A DNA stretch of 21,364 nucleotides from JBIIJL01 sp044233795 (GCA_044233795.1 JBIIJL010000033.1:1-21364); one strand, 5' to 3'; positions 1 to 7,543 are shown, counted from the stretch's first letter. Notes: generated by a model not told the origin, from the sequence alone. Translations and numbers: made by a program.

Positions 1-446
1 ACTGATTCGGGTCCGCGCCCCAGAGAAAAATAGGCCTGGGCCAACATTTCATGATATTGTACTTGGTAATAGAGCGGCAAATCACCAATATTTTGAACAG
101 CTGACAGCTTTGCTATGCTCGATTGAGGTTGATTACGAATCAACTCTATTTTAGCTAACAAGATATTTTTTTCATTGGCAAGGCTTCCCACCAAAGGTGA
201 AGAGCTTGATAATAGCGCCTGTCCCTGACGCCACTGGCCATCATAGATCATCCTCCCTGCGGCTTTTAGGATTGTTGCTTGTTGTTCTTCTCCTGTTTGA
301 TCTTTAGATAAAGACAAGTACTCACCTGAAGACAAAGTATATGGACTAATGAGGGTTTCATCACTTACGTTTAAAGAGGCCTGCGTTGCTTTGGAAAAGC
401 CAGGGAGTAACATGACAAAAAATGCTAAAATTAGAGTTTTAAACAC
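1..446 (-). CDS. lpoA: Penicillin-binding protein activator LpoA/LppC, N-terminal part (runs off the left edge)
   Basis: The minus strand is open from a GTG at 446 to the window edge, about 148 codons. The N-terminus has a hydrophobic stretch (FKTLILAFFVMLLPGFSKA) that fits a signal peptide. It is followed by a helical repeat region, including YYQVQYHEMLAQAYFSLGRG near the edge, typical of the TPR-like N-domain of LpoA/LppC. In that family the protein stimulates the peptidoglycan synthase PBP1A from the outer membrane. The identification rests largely on its divergent position next to rsmI, the arrangement seen in E. coli (rsmI/lpoA). The GTG has an AAAGG about 10 bases upstream. One oddity is that no lipobox cysteine follows the hydrophobic segment, so lipid anchoring is not evident. 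The C-terminal domain lies outside the window. Confidence 0.75.
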   Translation of the reverse strand, partial: MFKTLILAFFVMLLPGFSKATQASLNVSDETLISPYTLSSGEYLSLSKDQTGEEQQATILKAAGRMIYDGQWRQGQALLSSSSPLVGSLANEKNILLAKIELIRNQPQSSIAKLSAVQNIGDLPLYYQVQYHEMLAQAYFSLGRGPES

Positions 447-491
447 CGTTTTTAAGCCTTTAGGGCACAGAAGAAGGCAAGAGGATAAACC

Positions 492-1343
492 ATGACCGAC
501 ACTTCATCAAGAACATCTGGTACCCTTTACATTGTGGCAACACCTATAGGCAACCTTGATGACATCACGCTTCGAGCGTTAAGCATCCTAAAAAGCGTTG
601 ATATTATTTTTGCCGAAGATACTCGCCATTCGTCTCATTTACTCAACGCCTTAGGAATTAAAAAACCATTACATTCTTTGCATGCACATAATGAAGCTCA
701 GAAGAGTGAACAGGTGATAGCTACGCTCAAAAGTGGCCAATCCTGCGCGCTTATCAGTGATGCAGGAACCCCTCTTATCAGCGATCCAGGTTACCCGCTG
801 GTCAAACTTGCTCAAACAGAGGGTATTTTGGTAGTACCAATTCCTGGGCCTTGTGCGCTTATTACAGCCCTTTCTTCTGCAGGCGTTGCTTGCGATACCT
901 TCACGTTCTGTGGATTTTTGCCAGCAAAATCCTCTCAACGAAAGGAGCGTCTCACCCAATTAAGTGAGGTTGCGCACACCTTGGTTTTTTATGAATCCAC
1001 TCATCGCATCCTTGAAACGATTGATGATATTGCTTTAGTGTTTGGCGCGCCCTGTGAGTTGGTGTTAGCAAAAGAGCTCACCAAAACCCATGAACGATTT
1101 ATTGCAGGAAACTGCAATTTTATAAAAGAATGGTTAATGTTGGAAAGTCACTCAAAAGGAGAGTTCGTATTGCTGATCCCGCCAAGGGAAATAAAACCAC
1201 CTGAGGATCGGGCTAATCATCAACTCTTATCAGTGCTCTTGGATGAGTTACCTCTTAAGCAAGCGGTAAAATTAGCAGCTCAACTGTCGAGCACCTCTAA
1301 AAATGAACTTTATCAATTAGCACTGACCATTCGAAACGATTAA
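492..1343 (+). CDS. rsmI: 16S rRNA (cytidine(1402)-2'-O)-methyltransferase RsmI
   Basis: The 283-residue protein has the full RsmI pattern of the tetrapyrrole-methylase fold: TLYIVATPIGNLDDITLRAL at about 11-30, FAEDTRHS at 40-47, SDAGTPLISDPG at 89-100 and a PIPGP loop at 116-120 that helps form the SAM pocket. The family methylates the ribose 2'-O of C1402 in the 16S rRNA decoding centre, together with RsmH on the base. The length is normal (E. coli is 286). The ATG at 492 follows an AGAGGA at 480-485 with 6-base spacing. It is divergent from lpoA with only 45 bp between starts, so both promoters and both ribosome sites overlap in a very small space. The astacin gene follows 37 bp downstream on the same strand. 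Confidence 0.96.
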   Translation: MTDTSSRTSGTLYIVATPIGNLDDITLRALSILKSVDIIFAEDTRHSSHLLNALGIKKPLHSLHAHNEAQKSEQVIATLKSGQSCALISDAGTPLISDPGYPLVKLAQTEGILVVPIPGPCALITALSSAGVACDTFTFCGFLPAKSSQRKERLTQLSEVAHTLVFYESTHRILETIDDIALVFGAPCELVLAKELTKTHERFIAGNCNFIKEWLMLESHSKGEFVLLIPPREIKPPEDRANHQLLSVLLDELPLKQAVKLAAQLSSTSKNELYQLALTIRND

Positions 1344-1380
1344 AATAGACCATCATCCACAATTTACAAGGAAATATTTA

Positions 1381-2184
1381 ATGACTCATCTACTTAATTA
1401 CTTGCTTTTTCTTAGCCTAATTCTTTGTATAGGGCCTGTTACAGCAGTATCAATTGGGCAAGTAACCGTTATTGACCAATATCAAGGTACTCGCATACTC
1501 ACCTATGAAAAAATAAATGAATATGCTGTGGTCGAAGGCGATATCATCATTGGAAAACTATCCAAAATAGCTGTGGCCAAAGCGTTTATCATCTCTAAGC
1601 TTGGCGGTGGACTTTGGCCGCATGGCGTTGTGCCTTTTGAGTTGGCTGAGAACTTACCTTTGATGAACAAGCTTGCTACCCTGCAAGCTATTGCCCATTG
1701 GCAGCAAAAAACCAACATTGATTTTGTTGAGCTCACTTCAAAAAATCGTGATTCATATTCTGATTACATTTCTTTTGTGCCAGCTGGCGGCACAACGTGC
1801 GCTTCATATGTTGGGAAACAGAAAGGACGTCAAGAAATTGTACTTGCGCCACGATGTAATACCATGAATACGGTCCATGAAATTGGTCATGCGCTCGGTC
1901 TTTGGCATGAACAATCACGTGCAGACCGTGATCAATACATTCAAATTGTATGGGAAAATATTGATGAGGCTCATCGGTACAATTTTGACCAACATCTCAA
2001 TGATGGCAAAGATTTTGGTGAATACGATTATCAATCCATCATGCATTATCCACCAGATGCTTTTTCAAAGAACGGTCTAAAAACCATCATTCCGTTGCGA
2101 GATGACGTAGAAATTGGTCAACGAAAACATCTTACAGACAAAGATATTGCCGCAATCGATTCAATGTATCCTGAAGGTGGTTAG
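1381..2184 (+). CDS. Secreted astacin-type (M12A) zinc metalloprotease
   Basis: The 267-residue protein begins with a hydrophobic signal peptide (about residues 4-22). A short pro-region ends in VEGDI at 51-55, matching the FxGD-type 'aspartate switch' that caps the zinc in astacin zymogens. The mature domain appears to begin near LWPHGVVPFEL (79-89). The catalytic signature HEIGHALGLWHEQSRADRD starts at 166, giving zinc ligands H166, H170 and H176 and base E167. The Met-turn SIMHYPPDAFS starts at 219. C140 and C159 may form a disulfide. All catalytic elements are intact. Legionella pneumophila carries an astacin effector, LegP, also near its origin, so a host-directed role is possible. The signal peptide argues equally for ordinary Sec secretion. 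The end converges with the next gene at 9 bp spacing. Confidence 0.9.
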   Translation: MTHLLNYLLFLSLILCIGPVTAVSIGQVTVIDQYQGTRILTYEKINEYAVVEGDIIIGKLSKIAVAKAFIISKLGGGLWPHGVVPFELAENLPLMNKLATLQAIAHWQQKTNIDFVELTSKNRDSYSDYISFVPAGGTTCASYVGKQKGRQEIVLAPRCNTMNTVHEIGHALGLWHEQSRADRDQYIQIVWENIDEAHRYNFDQHLNDGKDFGEYDYQSIMHYPPDAFSKNGLKTIIPLRDDVEIGQRKHLTDKDIAAIDSMYPEGG

Positions 2185-2185
2185 T

Positions 2186-2203
2186 ACCATTCTTTAGGAT
2201 GGT
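2186..2203. terminator. Short stem-loop between two convergent genes
   Basis: ACCATTC (2186-2192) pairs with GGATGGT (2197-2203), with one T:G wobble and a TTTA loop. It sits in the gap between the converging astacin and membrane-protein genes and contains the latter's stop codon. There is no clear U-run on either strand, so a bidirectional terminator is only a possibility. Confidence 0.3.
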
Positions 2204-3732
2204 GTACAGCAGGAATTTTCAGCCTTGATTGGGCCGTCAAAATAGCCATGCGTGCATTCGTAACCGACGTATGCAATTGCAAGGATGAATCCTGCTTCAA
2301 TTGAAGCTGCAAAAGTTGCTACAATAAGAAGTGGCATCACGGTATTTTTTACCATAGCAATGATGAAGTCATTTCTAGCGGTTAATGCCTTCTGTTCGAG
2401 CAAGTTTAGATGGTCCGTCTGTTCTTTACTGATGTGTTCTTGCTTTTGCAGATATTGTATTTCCCACCCGCTTTGTTGAAATTGTAGTGATGCGCCTTGG
2501 TATTCACCATAAATATCTGCAGTTATATACATTGCCACCGCAATTGTACATACCATATAACATAATGCAACAGAAGTAGCAGAGGCCGCCAGCAGCATTG
2601 AGGCAGAAAATCCTGCCAAAAGAAGCGTTGCCGCAGCAACATTAAACAACAACGTTTGGTTGGTTGTTTCCCACTCAATATTTAGTTGTATTAACTGATC
2701 ATCTAACACTTTGTATTGTATACATTGTTCTGATGACATAACGTTTTTCAAAATAGCTGAGGTTAACACCCCTTTTTCATACTCATACTGATCTCGTACC
2801 TGTACATATTCCTTGTAAGCGCAATGACGTCGATAAAGCAATAGTGAAACATCAAACACTAAAAAACCTGCAGTAAGCCAACCTGCAAAAAAATCAGAGA
2901 TTTTGGAATATTTAGCAAAGTTACAAACACCATTCACCGATCCCCAAGCGATATCATTGAGAATGGTGCATAAACGATCATTCAATGCATAAGAACCTCG
3001 AGTCGGTGCGGGAATGACTTCCTCGCCGTTCGCGGGAAAAAACGTATGCTTTACAAGTACGCCTGCATTGAGTACTAAACGCGCAGCAAAGAGACCCACA
3101 CTTAATACATTGAAAATTTCTGCAGGGGCGTTAATAACAGAAACCATTGCATCAACATCGGTATGACGACCTAGAATATCATCAAGCTTATCAAACAATT
3201 TTAGATCACGCGCAACAAGCAACGACTGTTTTACTGTAAGTCGACAAAAGAGAAAATGAATCCGATAGATGTTCGCAAAGCCGAGCCAATCACGAATCTT
3301 AGTCGTGTGAAAAGGGGTACTAAAAAGCTCGCCCAAATCTTCTGATAGTTTTCTTTGGAAATGAGCTAAAAACCCTTCCTCATTATGAGACTTTTTGGGA
3401 AGATGCCCTCTTTCTATCCGATGGGCAATATCATCACGCAATTGAGCGTATTTGGTTGCTTGTGCTTTTTTACCATACGTTACGTTGTAGGAATAAAGTA
3501 TTAAGGTGCAATAGTAGCAATAGAGCCAAAATTCATCCCTGTGATCGCCGTGTTTTTTAAGGCTACTAAAAATATGGTTAAATTGCTTTTCAAAATATAT
3601 ACGGTTCGAAGCTTGAAACGCAAAGTCATGCTGCTCCTTGGAGCGATTCTGAGCTTCTTGTATAATAAAAACTTCTTTGAAAAAGGTTTGTTTATCCGCG
3701 TAAAAGGCATCAAATCGAAAAGGCTGAGTCAT
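2194..3732 (-). CDS. Multi-pass membrane protein of unknown function (512 aa)
   Basis: I do not recognise a named family. From the ATG at 3732 the protein has 512 residues. The N-terminal half is soluble and rich in charged and aromatic residues. Hydrophobic segments follow at about 209-228, 281-300, 361-405 (two spans) and 464-492, and the segment around GWLTAGFLVFDVSLLLYRRH is the most distinctive. A charged helical stretch lies between the second and third spans, and the tail contains a CC pair (NSCCTPS). The start at 3732 is preferred over an upstream one at 3867. It has an AGGG-like ribosome site about 7 bases away, and the upstream extension would put an unlikely sequence before it. I recall similar hydrophobic proteins with an RDW...NIYR...GWLTAGFLVFD pattern in Legionella genomes, but cannot verify this. 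It could be an inner-membrane protein or a translocated membrane-active effector. Confidence 0.75.
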   Translation of the reverse strand: MTQPFRFDAFYADKQTFFKEVFIIQEAQNRSKEQHDFAFQASNRIYFEKQFNHIFSSLKKHGDHRDEFWLYCYYCTLILYSYNVTYGKKAQATKYAQLRDDIAHRIERGHLPKKSHNEEGFLAHFQRKLSEDLGELFSTPFHTTKIRDWLGFANIYRIHFLFCRLTVKQSLLVARDLKLFDKLDDILGRHTDVDAMVSVINAPAEIFNVLSVGLFAARLVLNAGVLVKHTFFPANGEEVIPAPTRGSYALNDRLCTILNDIAWGSVNGVCNFAKYSKISDFFAGWLTAGFLVFDVSLLLYRRHCAYKEYVQVRDQYEYEKGVLTSAILKNVMSSEQCIQYKVLDDQLIQLNIEWETTNQTLLFNVAAATLLLAGFSASMLLAASATSVALCYMVCTIAVAMYITADIYGEYQGASLQFQQSGWEIQYLQKQEHISKEQTDHLNLLEQKALTARNDFIIAMVKNTVMPLLIVATFAASIEAGFILAIAYVGYECTHGYFDGPIKAENSCCTPS

Positions 3733-3820
3733 AAAGCACCCTAAAAAAATATTCCGCGCAGCTATAATTGTATATACATTAACATTCTGCGCAAGAATTA
3801 ACAAGCACTTTTGGTTGTTT

Positions 3821-3852
3821 TTTTGGTCTTTTGGTATACAAAAAGACCAAAA
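3821..3852. repeat. 12-bp perfect inverted repeat, possible operator
   Basis: TTTTGGTCTTTT (3821-3832) and AAAAGACCAAAA (3841-3852) are perfect reverse complements separated by 8 bases (GGTATACA). The repeat lies about 90-120 bp upstream of the membrane-protein start at 3732. No U-run follows a GC-rich stem, so it does not look like an intrinsic terminator. A dimeric regulator site is possible. Confidence 0.6.
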
Positions 3853-3970
3853 TGGGGCTATCAACATATCAAAGCAGCTATCTTCTTTAACATTTTCTCA
3901 AACTTAAAGCGTATTGACAATTGCATCGCCCAAGCCTGGATGCTCAAGTTAAAAACCAAGCTATATTAAA

Positions 3971-4013
3971 AATCTCTGTACATGACAATTTTCTTATCAT
4001 TTACAGGGAGCGC
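3971..4013 (+). repeat. Short dispersed sequence, copy A
   Basis: This stretch starts AATCTCTGT, then xxATGACA, a T-rich middle and ACAGGGAGCGC. It aligns with 15602-15643 upstream of gyrB, with most positions identical by eye. Its ends (CTCTGT ... ACAGGG) are an imperfect inverted repeat. Confidence 0.45.
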
Positions 4014-4136
4014 TGCGATTTTGTAGAAGACCATCCGTGCCATTCCCTCTCCCCAACCATCCTCGCGCGAAAACATGCCATCATATTACTCAAATTCTTA
4101 GCGCAGGAACGGTAAAATTTAGGCCATGATATGAAC

Positions 4137-6233
4137 TTATCCTATGAGCTTACTCCATACTCCATCATGATTAAGGGCTTCTTCTGTTCTTCGTTTGACG
4201 TTTTCAAGCACCTTATCAGCGTCTCTTGAAATATCAGCAAAACGCCAGAAAAACGGTAGTGGTATCTGCGCATGTTTTGCCAGATATTCCGTCTTGGCTC
4301 GAGCAGCACCCTCAATGCTCTTCATTTTTTCTCTTTTCACAGCCTCTTTAATGTTCTGCTTTACTGTTTGATAATTTTCTCTCAGGTTAACTATATTATC
4401 TGATTTTAGTAAGTCTATAATGTGACCTGTTGATGAAGCATCCTTGTCCTTTGGTTCCAAATTATTCAGATAAGCTAAAGTAACTATAATTTTATGATAT
4501 CTAAGGGGGCTAAAAAATTTAACAACACCACCATACCCACTCTTAACTAACCAGGAACTTAACCTCCGTTCCTCTAAATAACCCTTGGCATTTCCAATTT
4601 GCGATGCTATCGCTAGCGAGAACTGTAGCTGCTCTGCCGTAAAATAGCCTTCCCCTGCAATATTTGCTAACGCTAATGAGTTTGGTCTAAGAATCTTTTC
4701 AGATACATCATCAACAGGAGGGTCAGCTAACTCATCTTTATGCCGCTTTTCGACTTTGGCATCTGGTAAGTCATCATACCCGATACCCTCACTCTTTAAT
4801 CGTAATAGAGTTTCTTGGTATTTTTTCAGTAATTGAAAATCGGCGGTTGCCTTAACTTTATCAGCAGCCTTATCTGGATGCAGTCGTCGAGCAGCTTTCC
4901 TGTAAAAAGTGTTGATTTTATCAGAAGAGAGCTCGGGCCAATCTTTCAGATCAATACCCAACATCCCTAGCATCGCAAGAAAATCCTGCTTGTTAAACTC
5001 ACTAGAAGGGGGGCTAAATTCTTTTGGAAAAGCGTGACTCTTAAATATTACTCTAAAAGCCAGGAATTTTTGTAAATGCGCCTGAATCACCTCATCATTA
5101 AAAGATTTTTGTTCTGTAGTTAAGGTGTCAGTAGGTGTTTTCCAGTATTGATCCAACCATACGGCAAATTGCTTTTGCTCTAATTTCCACATCAACATAA
5201 ACAATTCGAACGTTGTGGTATTTTTGTCAAGACCCAGCAAGACAAAGGCTTCATCCGCTGAAGGCATTTTTTCTCCCGTAGCTAAATAGGCCACCCGGTC
5301 AAGTACCTTGTAATATGTATTTCCAAAATTGAGTTGCACACCATTGTAATCAAAAAAATGCTCCGTCAAACGACATTTTACTATAAATGAGTCAAAGAGA
5401 TATGTCAGTTTAATATAGATTTTTTGAAGTGCTAACTTAGACAGCTCAGTATCTGCTGCTGCAAAAGACTCACAATCATTGATCAGTGTCTCGGGAAATA
5501 ACCTAAGGATATTTAGCACTTTTAGCTCAAATGGAAAATCGCGCTTAAGTTTCTCAATCTGTTCGTCTATATGTCTTTTGGCAGAAGGAACGTTTTCGAA
5601 ATAGCCTTCTGGATTCCAATACAAAGAATAAATTGTGTTCAATAACTCAATAAGCTGTCTGTCAAAAATCGAGTATAACCTATTGGTATAATCTTTAACT
5701 ACTTTCATAGTATCTGGATTAGGAACCTGCTCATTTAGACTCTTGATAAGCCACTTAAGAAAAGCAAGCTTACCGTTAACATCTGTTTCATATTTCAAGG
5801 GCTCAATAACAGGTTGCCTAAGAAGCACCAGCTCCTTGCTATTTGCTGCAAGAAGAATATCATCAAATACCTCGGCTAATTGTTCTTCTGTCTCAAGTTT
5901 ATCAAGTGTCCTTAGGTATTCTTCGGTTTGAAACTTTTCAACGAGCTCACATTCTGTTTTCTTATCAAGAGTACTTAAGGCGAGCTCTAATGTATAGGCC
6001 TGCAATAGCTTTAAAACCAAAGTAAATGAAGATCCATAGATAGATTCAAACCCTGATTGTTGCCAAGAGGCACGCCCTCTAAAAAATATCTTCGCAAACT
6101 CAACAGGTATTTTGTATCGGAAATTCCTGCTGATGACGTGCAGCTTCCAATTATCTTCAACGCTAAATAGCTCTTTTGTTGCGCCTACAAGGGCGGTCTG
6201 AGCATCTATGAACGTTTTTATACGAGTATACAA
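4137..6233 (-). CDS. Large J-domain protein (698 aa), candidate host-interacting protein
   Basis: A J-domain lies at about residues 416-480. It has LGIDLKDWPELSSDKINTFYRK, then AARRLHPDKAADK with the HPD triad at 452-454, then a helix ending LLKKYQETLL. J-domains stimulate Hsp70 ATPase, so DnaK or a host Hsp70 is the likely partner. The 415 residues before it and 200 after it match no family I know. No Gly/Phe region or zinc fingers are present, so it is not DnaJ or CbpA. The start is TTG at 6233, since no in-frame ATG lies near the N-terminus. It is supported by an AAAGGA seven bases upstream and a good promoter at 6267-6295. There is no signal peptide. A type IV effector role is plausible but unproven. 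Confidence 0.82.
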   Translation of the reverse strand: MYTRIKTFIDAQTALVGATKELFSVEDNWKLHVISRNFRYKIPVEFAKIFFRGRASWQQSGFESIYGSSFTLVLKLLQAYTLELALSTLDKKTECELVEKFQTEEYLRTLDKLETEEQLAEVFDDILLAANSKELVLLRQPVIEPLKYETDVNGKLAFLKWLIKSLNEQVPNPDTMKVVKDYTNRLYSIFDRQLIELLNTIYSLYWNPEGYFENVPSAKRHIDEQIEKLKRDFPFELKVLNILRLFPETLINDCESFAAADTELSKLALQKIYIKLTYLFDSFIVKCRLTEHFFDYNGVQLNFGNTYYKVLDRVAYLATGEKMPSADEAFVLLGLDKNTTTFELFMLMWKLEQKQFAVWLDQYWKTPTDTLTTEQKSFNDEVIQAHLQKFLAFRVIFKSHAFPKEFSPPSSEFNKQDFLAMLGMLGIDLKDWPELSSDKINTFYRKAARRLHPDKAADKVKATADFQLLKKYQETLLRLKSEGIGYDDLPDAKVEKRHKDELADPPVDDVSEKILRPNSLALANIAGEGYFTAEQLQFSLAIASQIGNAKGYLEERRLSSWLVKSGYGGVVKFFSPLRYHKIIVTLAYLNNLEPKDKDASSTGHIIDLLKSDNIVNLRENYQTVKQNIKEAVKREKMKSIEGAARAKTEYLAKHAQIPLPFFWRFADISRDADKVLENVKRRTEEALNHDGVWSKLIG

Positions 6234-6266
6234 AACAGTGTCCTTTTTTTAAATTTTTGTTTGCAT

Positions 6267-6295
6267 ATTGTACTCAAAGTCTTTTAATAATTCAA
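6267..6295 (-). promoter_or_regulatory. Sigma70-type promoter for the J-domain gene
   Basis: On the minus strand, TTGAAT (plus 6290-6295) and TACAAT (plus 6267-6272) are separated by exactly 17 bases. The -10 ends about 33 bases before the TTG start at 6233, leaving a short leader that contains AAAGGA. Each hexamer has one or two mismatches to consensus. Confidence 0.55.
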
Positions 6296-6436
6296 TAAAA
6301 TTGTTGGCGCGAACACTGCAAGTAAACTTTAGGGACGTTATCTAATAAACCATCTAAGACACCTGATGATATTTAGTTTGACCAATGCTTGTGTGTTTAT
6401 TATGATACGAGCTCATTAATTAATCATCAATTCGGT

Positions 6437-7501
6437 ATGCCAAAATCATTTGTTGTGAATATTAAAAATGAATTTTATATAGCCATTGCCAATAAAGGAA
6501 TGCATTGCTTTCTTATGCTGGGTGTTGTTAAAGACGATGGATCGCACCAGTTATTGGCCAGAGTTGGAAAGTCAAACAACCTTGATCCTGACTTTTATAA
6601 CCATTGCAGGATGATGCAGAAAGCCATCTGTGGCAGTGGGACCATTGCTATAATAAGCGATGAAGGCATTTTCAAGCCCAAAACAAAACAAATCTTTATT
6701 AGTTATCAGGCCTATACAATTTCAAAGGAACAAGCCATTGAATTTTTAGTTCTTATCAATGATATTGAGATTCAGCAATTAGAAAATCCTACTGTTCGTG
6801 CAAGCTGGAACAAATATAAAACTGATGAAAATCGTATCCAATGTTACATCCCAACTGTTGATAAGGCACAACAAACTATTAATTTTGAGTTCAAGTCGCT
6901 CAACTCTTGGGCGAATGGCATCAGTTCGAAAGGCAAATATCATAATAGAAACAACCTTTTCAAAGATGCACAAACCCTACATACTAGCAATACTTGCCGA
7001 ACAACCGCATTAAGAATCCTAGAGAGCGTACTGGGTTTTAAAACCGGTGTTTCAGAATCCTTTTACATTGCGCCTAAATACAGAACAACACTTCTAGCAG
7101 GTCAACCATTATCGAGCAGTTTTTATATTCTACCACCGCCTCCCGAGGCTTTTTTTAAAACATTATCTCCATCACAATTGGATGTGCTGCAACAGCTTTA
7201 TAAACGGCTAGCGGTGCTTCCTTTATCCAAAATCAATGATATCAAAACCCGCGCAAAATTCATGGAATTAAAAGCGATGTATTTAGATATAGCAGGATAC
7301 TGTAACCTCAGTGCAGTAGACGTTTTAGTTAGTATCCTCGCGCATGAGGCAGCGCATCGCAAAGAGTTGTACGCCGTGCGTTCGCCAAATATTATCAGTC
7401 GATTTTTCTCAATAAAGTCAACAACAGAACATATGTTGACACAATTAAAACAAAAGCTTAGCCACGAAGCAGGGCCGCAATCTTCCTTTGTATCATGCTG
7501 A
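6437..7501 (+). CDS. Legionellales-type hypothetical protein, possible papain-like cysteine enzyme
   Basis: From the ATG at 6437 the protein has 354 residues; an in-frame TTG at 6389 would add 16. Neither start has a good ribosome site, so the N-terminus is uncertain. No signal peptide or membrane span is seen. The order of elements is FYIAIANKGMHCFLMLG, ARVGKSNN, ISYQAYTISKEQ, SNTCRTTALRILESVLG, FYILPPPPEAF and a helical C-terminus (LYKRLAVL, FMELKAMYLDIAG). I recall this succession from Legionella hypothetical proteins, some treated as effectors, but could not search. A histidine before a beta-like strand followed much later by an N-x-C helix resembles the order of catalytic residues in permuted NlpC/P60 (LRAT/PPPDE-like) enzymes. 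This is inference only. It converges on recF with a 24-bp gap. Confidence 0.72.
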   Translation: MPKSFVVNIKNEFYIAIANKGMHCFLMLGVVKDDGSHQLLARVGKSNNLDPDFYNHCRMMQKAICGSGTIAIISDEGIFKPKTKQIFISYQAYTISKEQAIEFLVLINDIEIQQLENPTVRASWNKYKTDENRIQCYIPTVDKAQQTINFEFKSLNSWANGISSKGKYHNRNNLFKDAQTLHTSNTCRTTALRILESVLGFKTGVSESFYIAPKYRTTLLAGQPLSSSFYILPPPPEAFFKTLSPSQLDVLQQLYKRLAVLPLSKINDIKTRAKFMELKAMYLDIAGYCNLSAVDVLVSILAHEAAHRKELYAVRSPNIISRFFSIKSTTEHMLTQLKQKLSHEAGPQSSFVSC

Positions 7502-7525
7502 CCCAATCCTGATGGCAAGCCTATA

Positions 7526-7543
7526 CTAGGGGCTGTTGACAAT
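7526..7543 (+). repeat. Solitary IS-end-like sequence overlapping the recF stop
   Basis: CTAGGGGCTGTTGACAAT here matches CTAGGGGCCGTTGACATT at 20221-20238, the left end of the IS5-like remnant, over 16 of 18 bases. Its RC supplies the last codons and TAG stop of recF. No transposase remnant is visible beside it, so it may be a solo terminal repeat. Confidence 0.45.

Larger units (their letters stand above)
3733..4136. other. 404-bp gene-free stretch upstream of the membrane-protein gene
   Basis: No convincing gene is present; a 64-codon plus-strand ORF at 3921-4115 has no ribosome site or recognisable content. The stretch holds a 12-bp perfect inverted repeat (3821-3852) and one copy of a short sequence shared with the gyrB upstream region (3971-4013). 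On the minus strand, TACAAT lies about 35 bases upstream of the 3732 start and could be a -10 element with a poor -35. Confidence 0.6.

Noticed and set aside
3733..3867. 45-residue N-terminal extension of the membrane protein
   Set aside because: The internal ATG at 3732 has a ribosome site, and the extension crosses the inverted repeat and probable promoter.
3853..3869. GGGGCTATCAACATAT as a third IS end
   Set aside because: Resembles TAGGGGCTGTTGACAT but with about four mismatches and no flanking remnant; too weak.
3921..4115. 64-codon plus-strand ORF in the intergenic gap
   Set aside because: No ribosome site, no recognisable content, and it runs across the shared repeat sequence.
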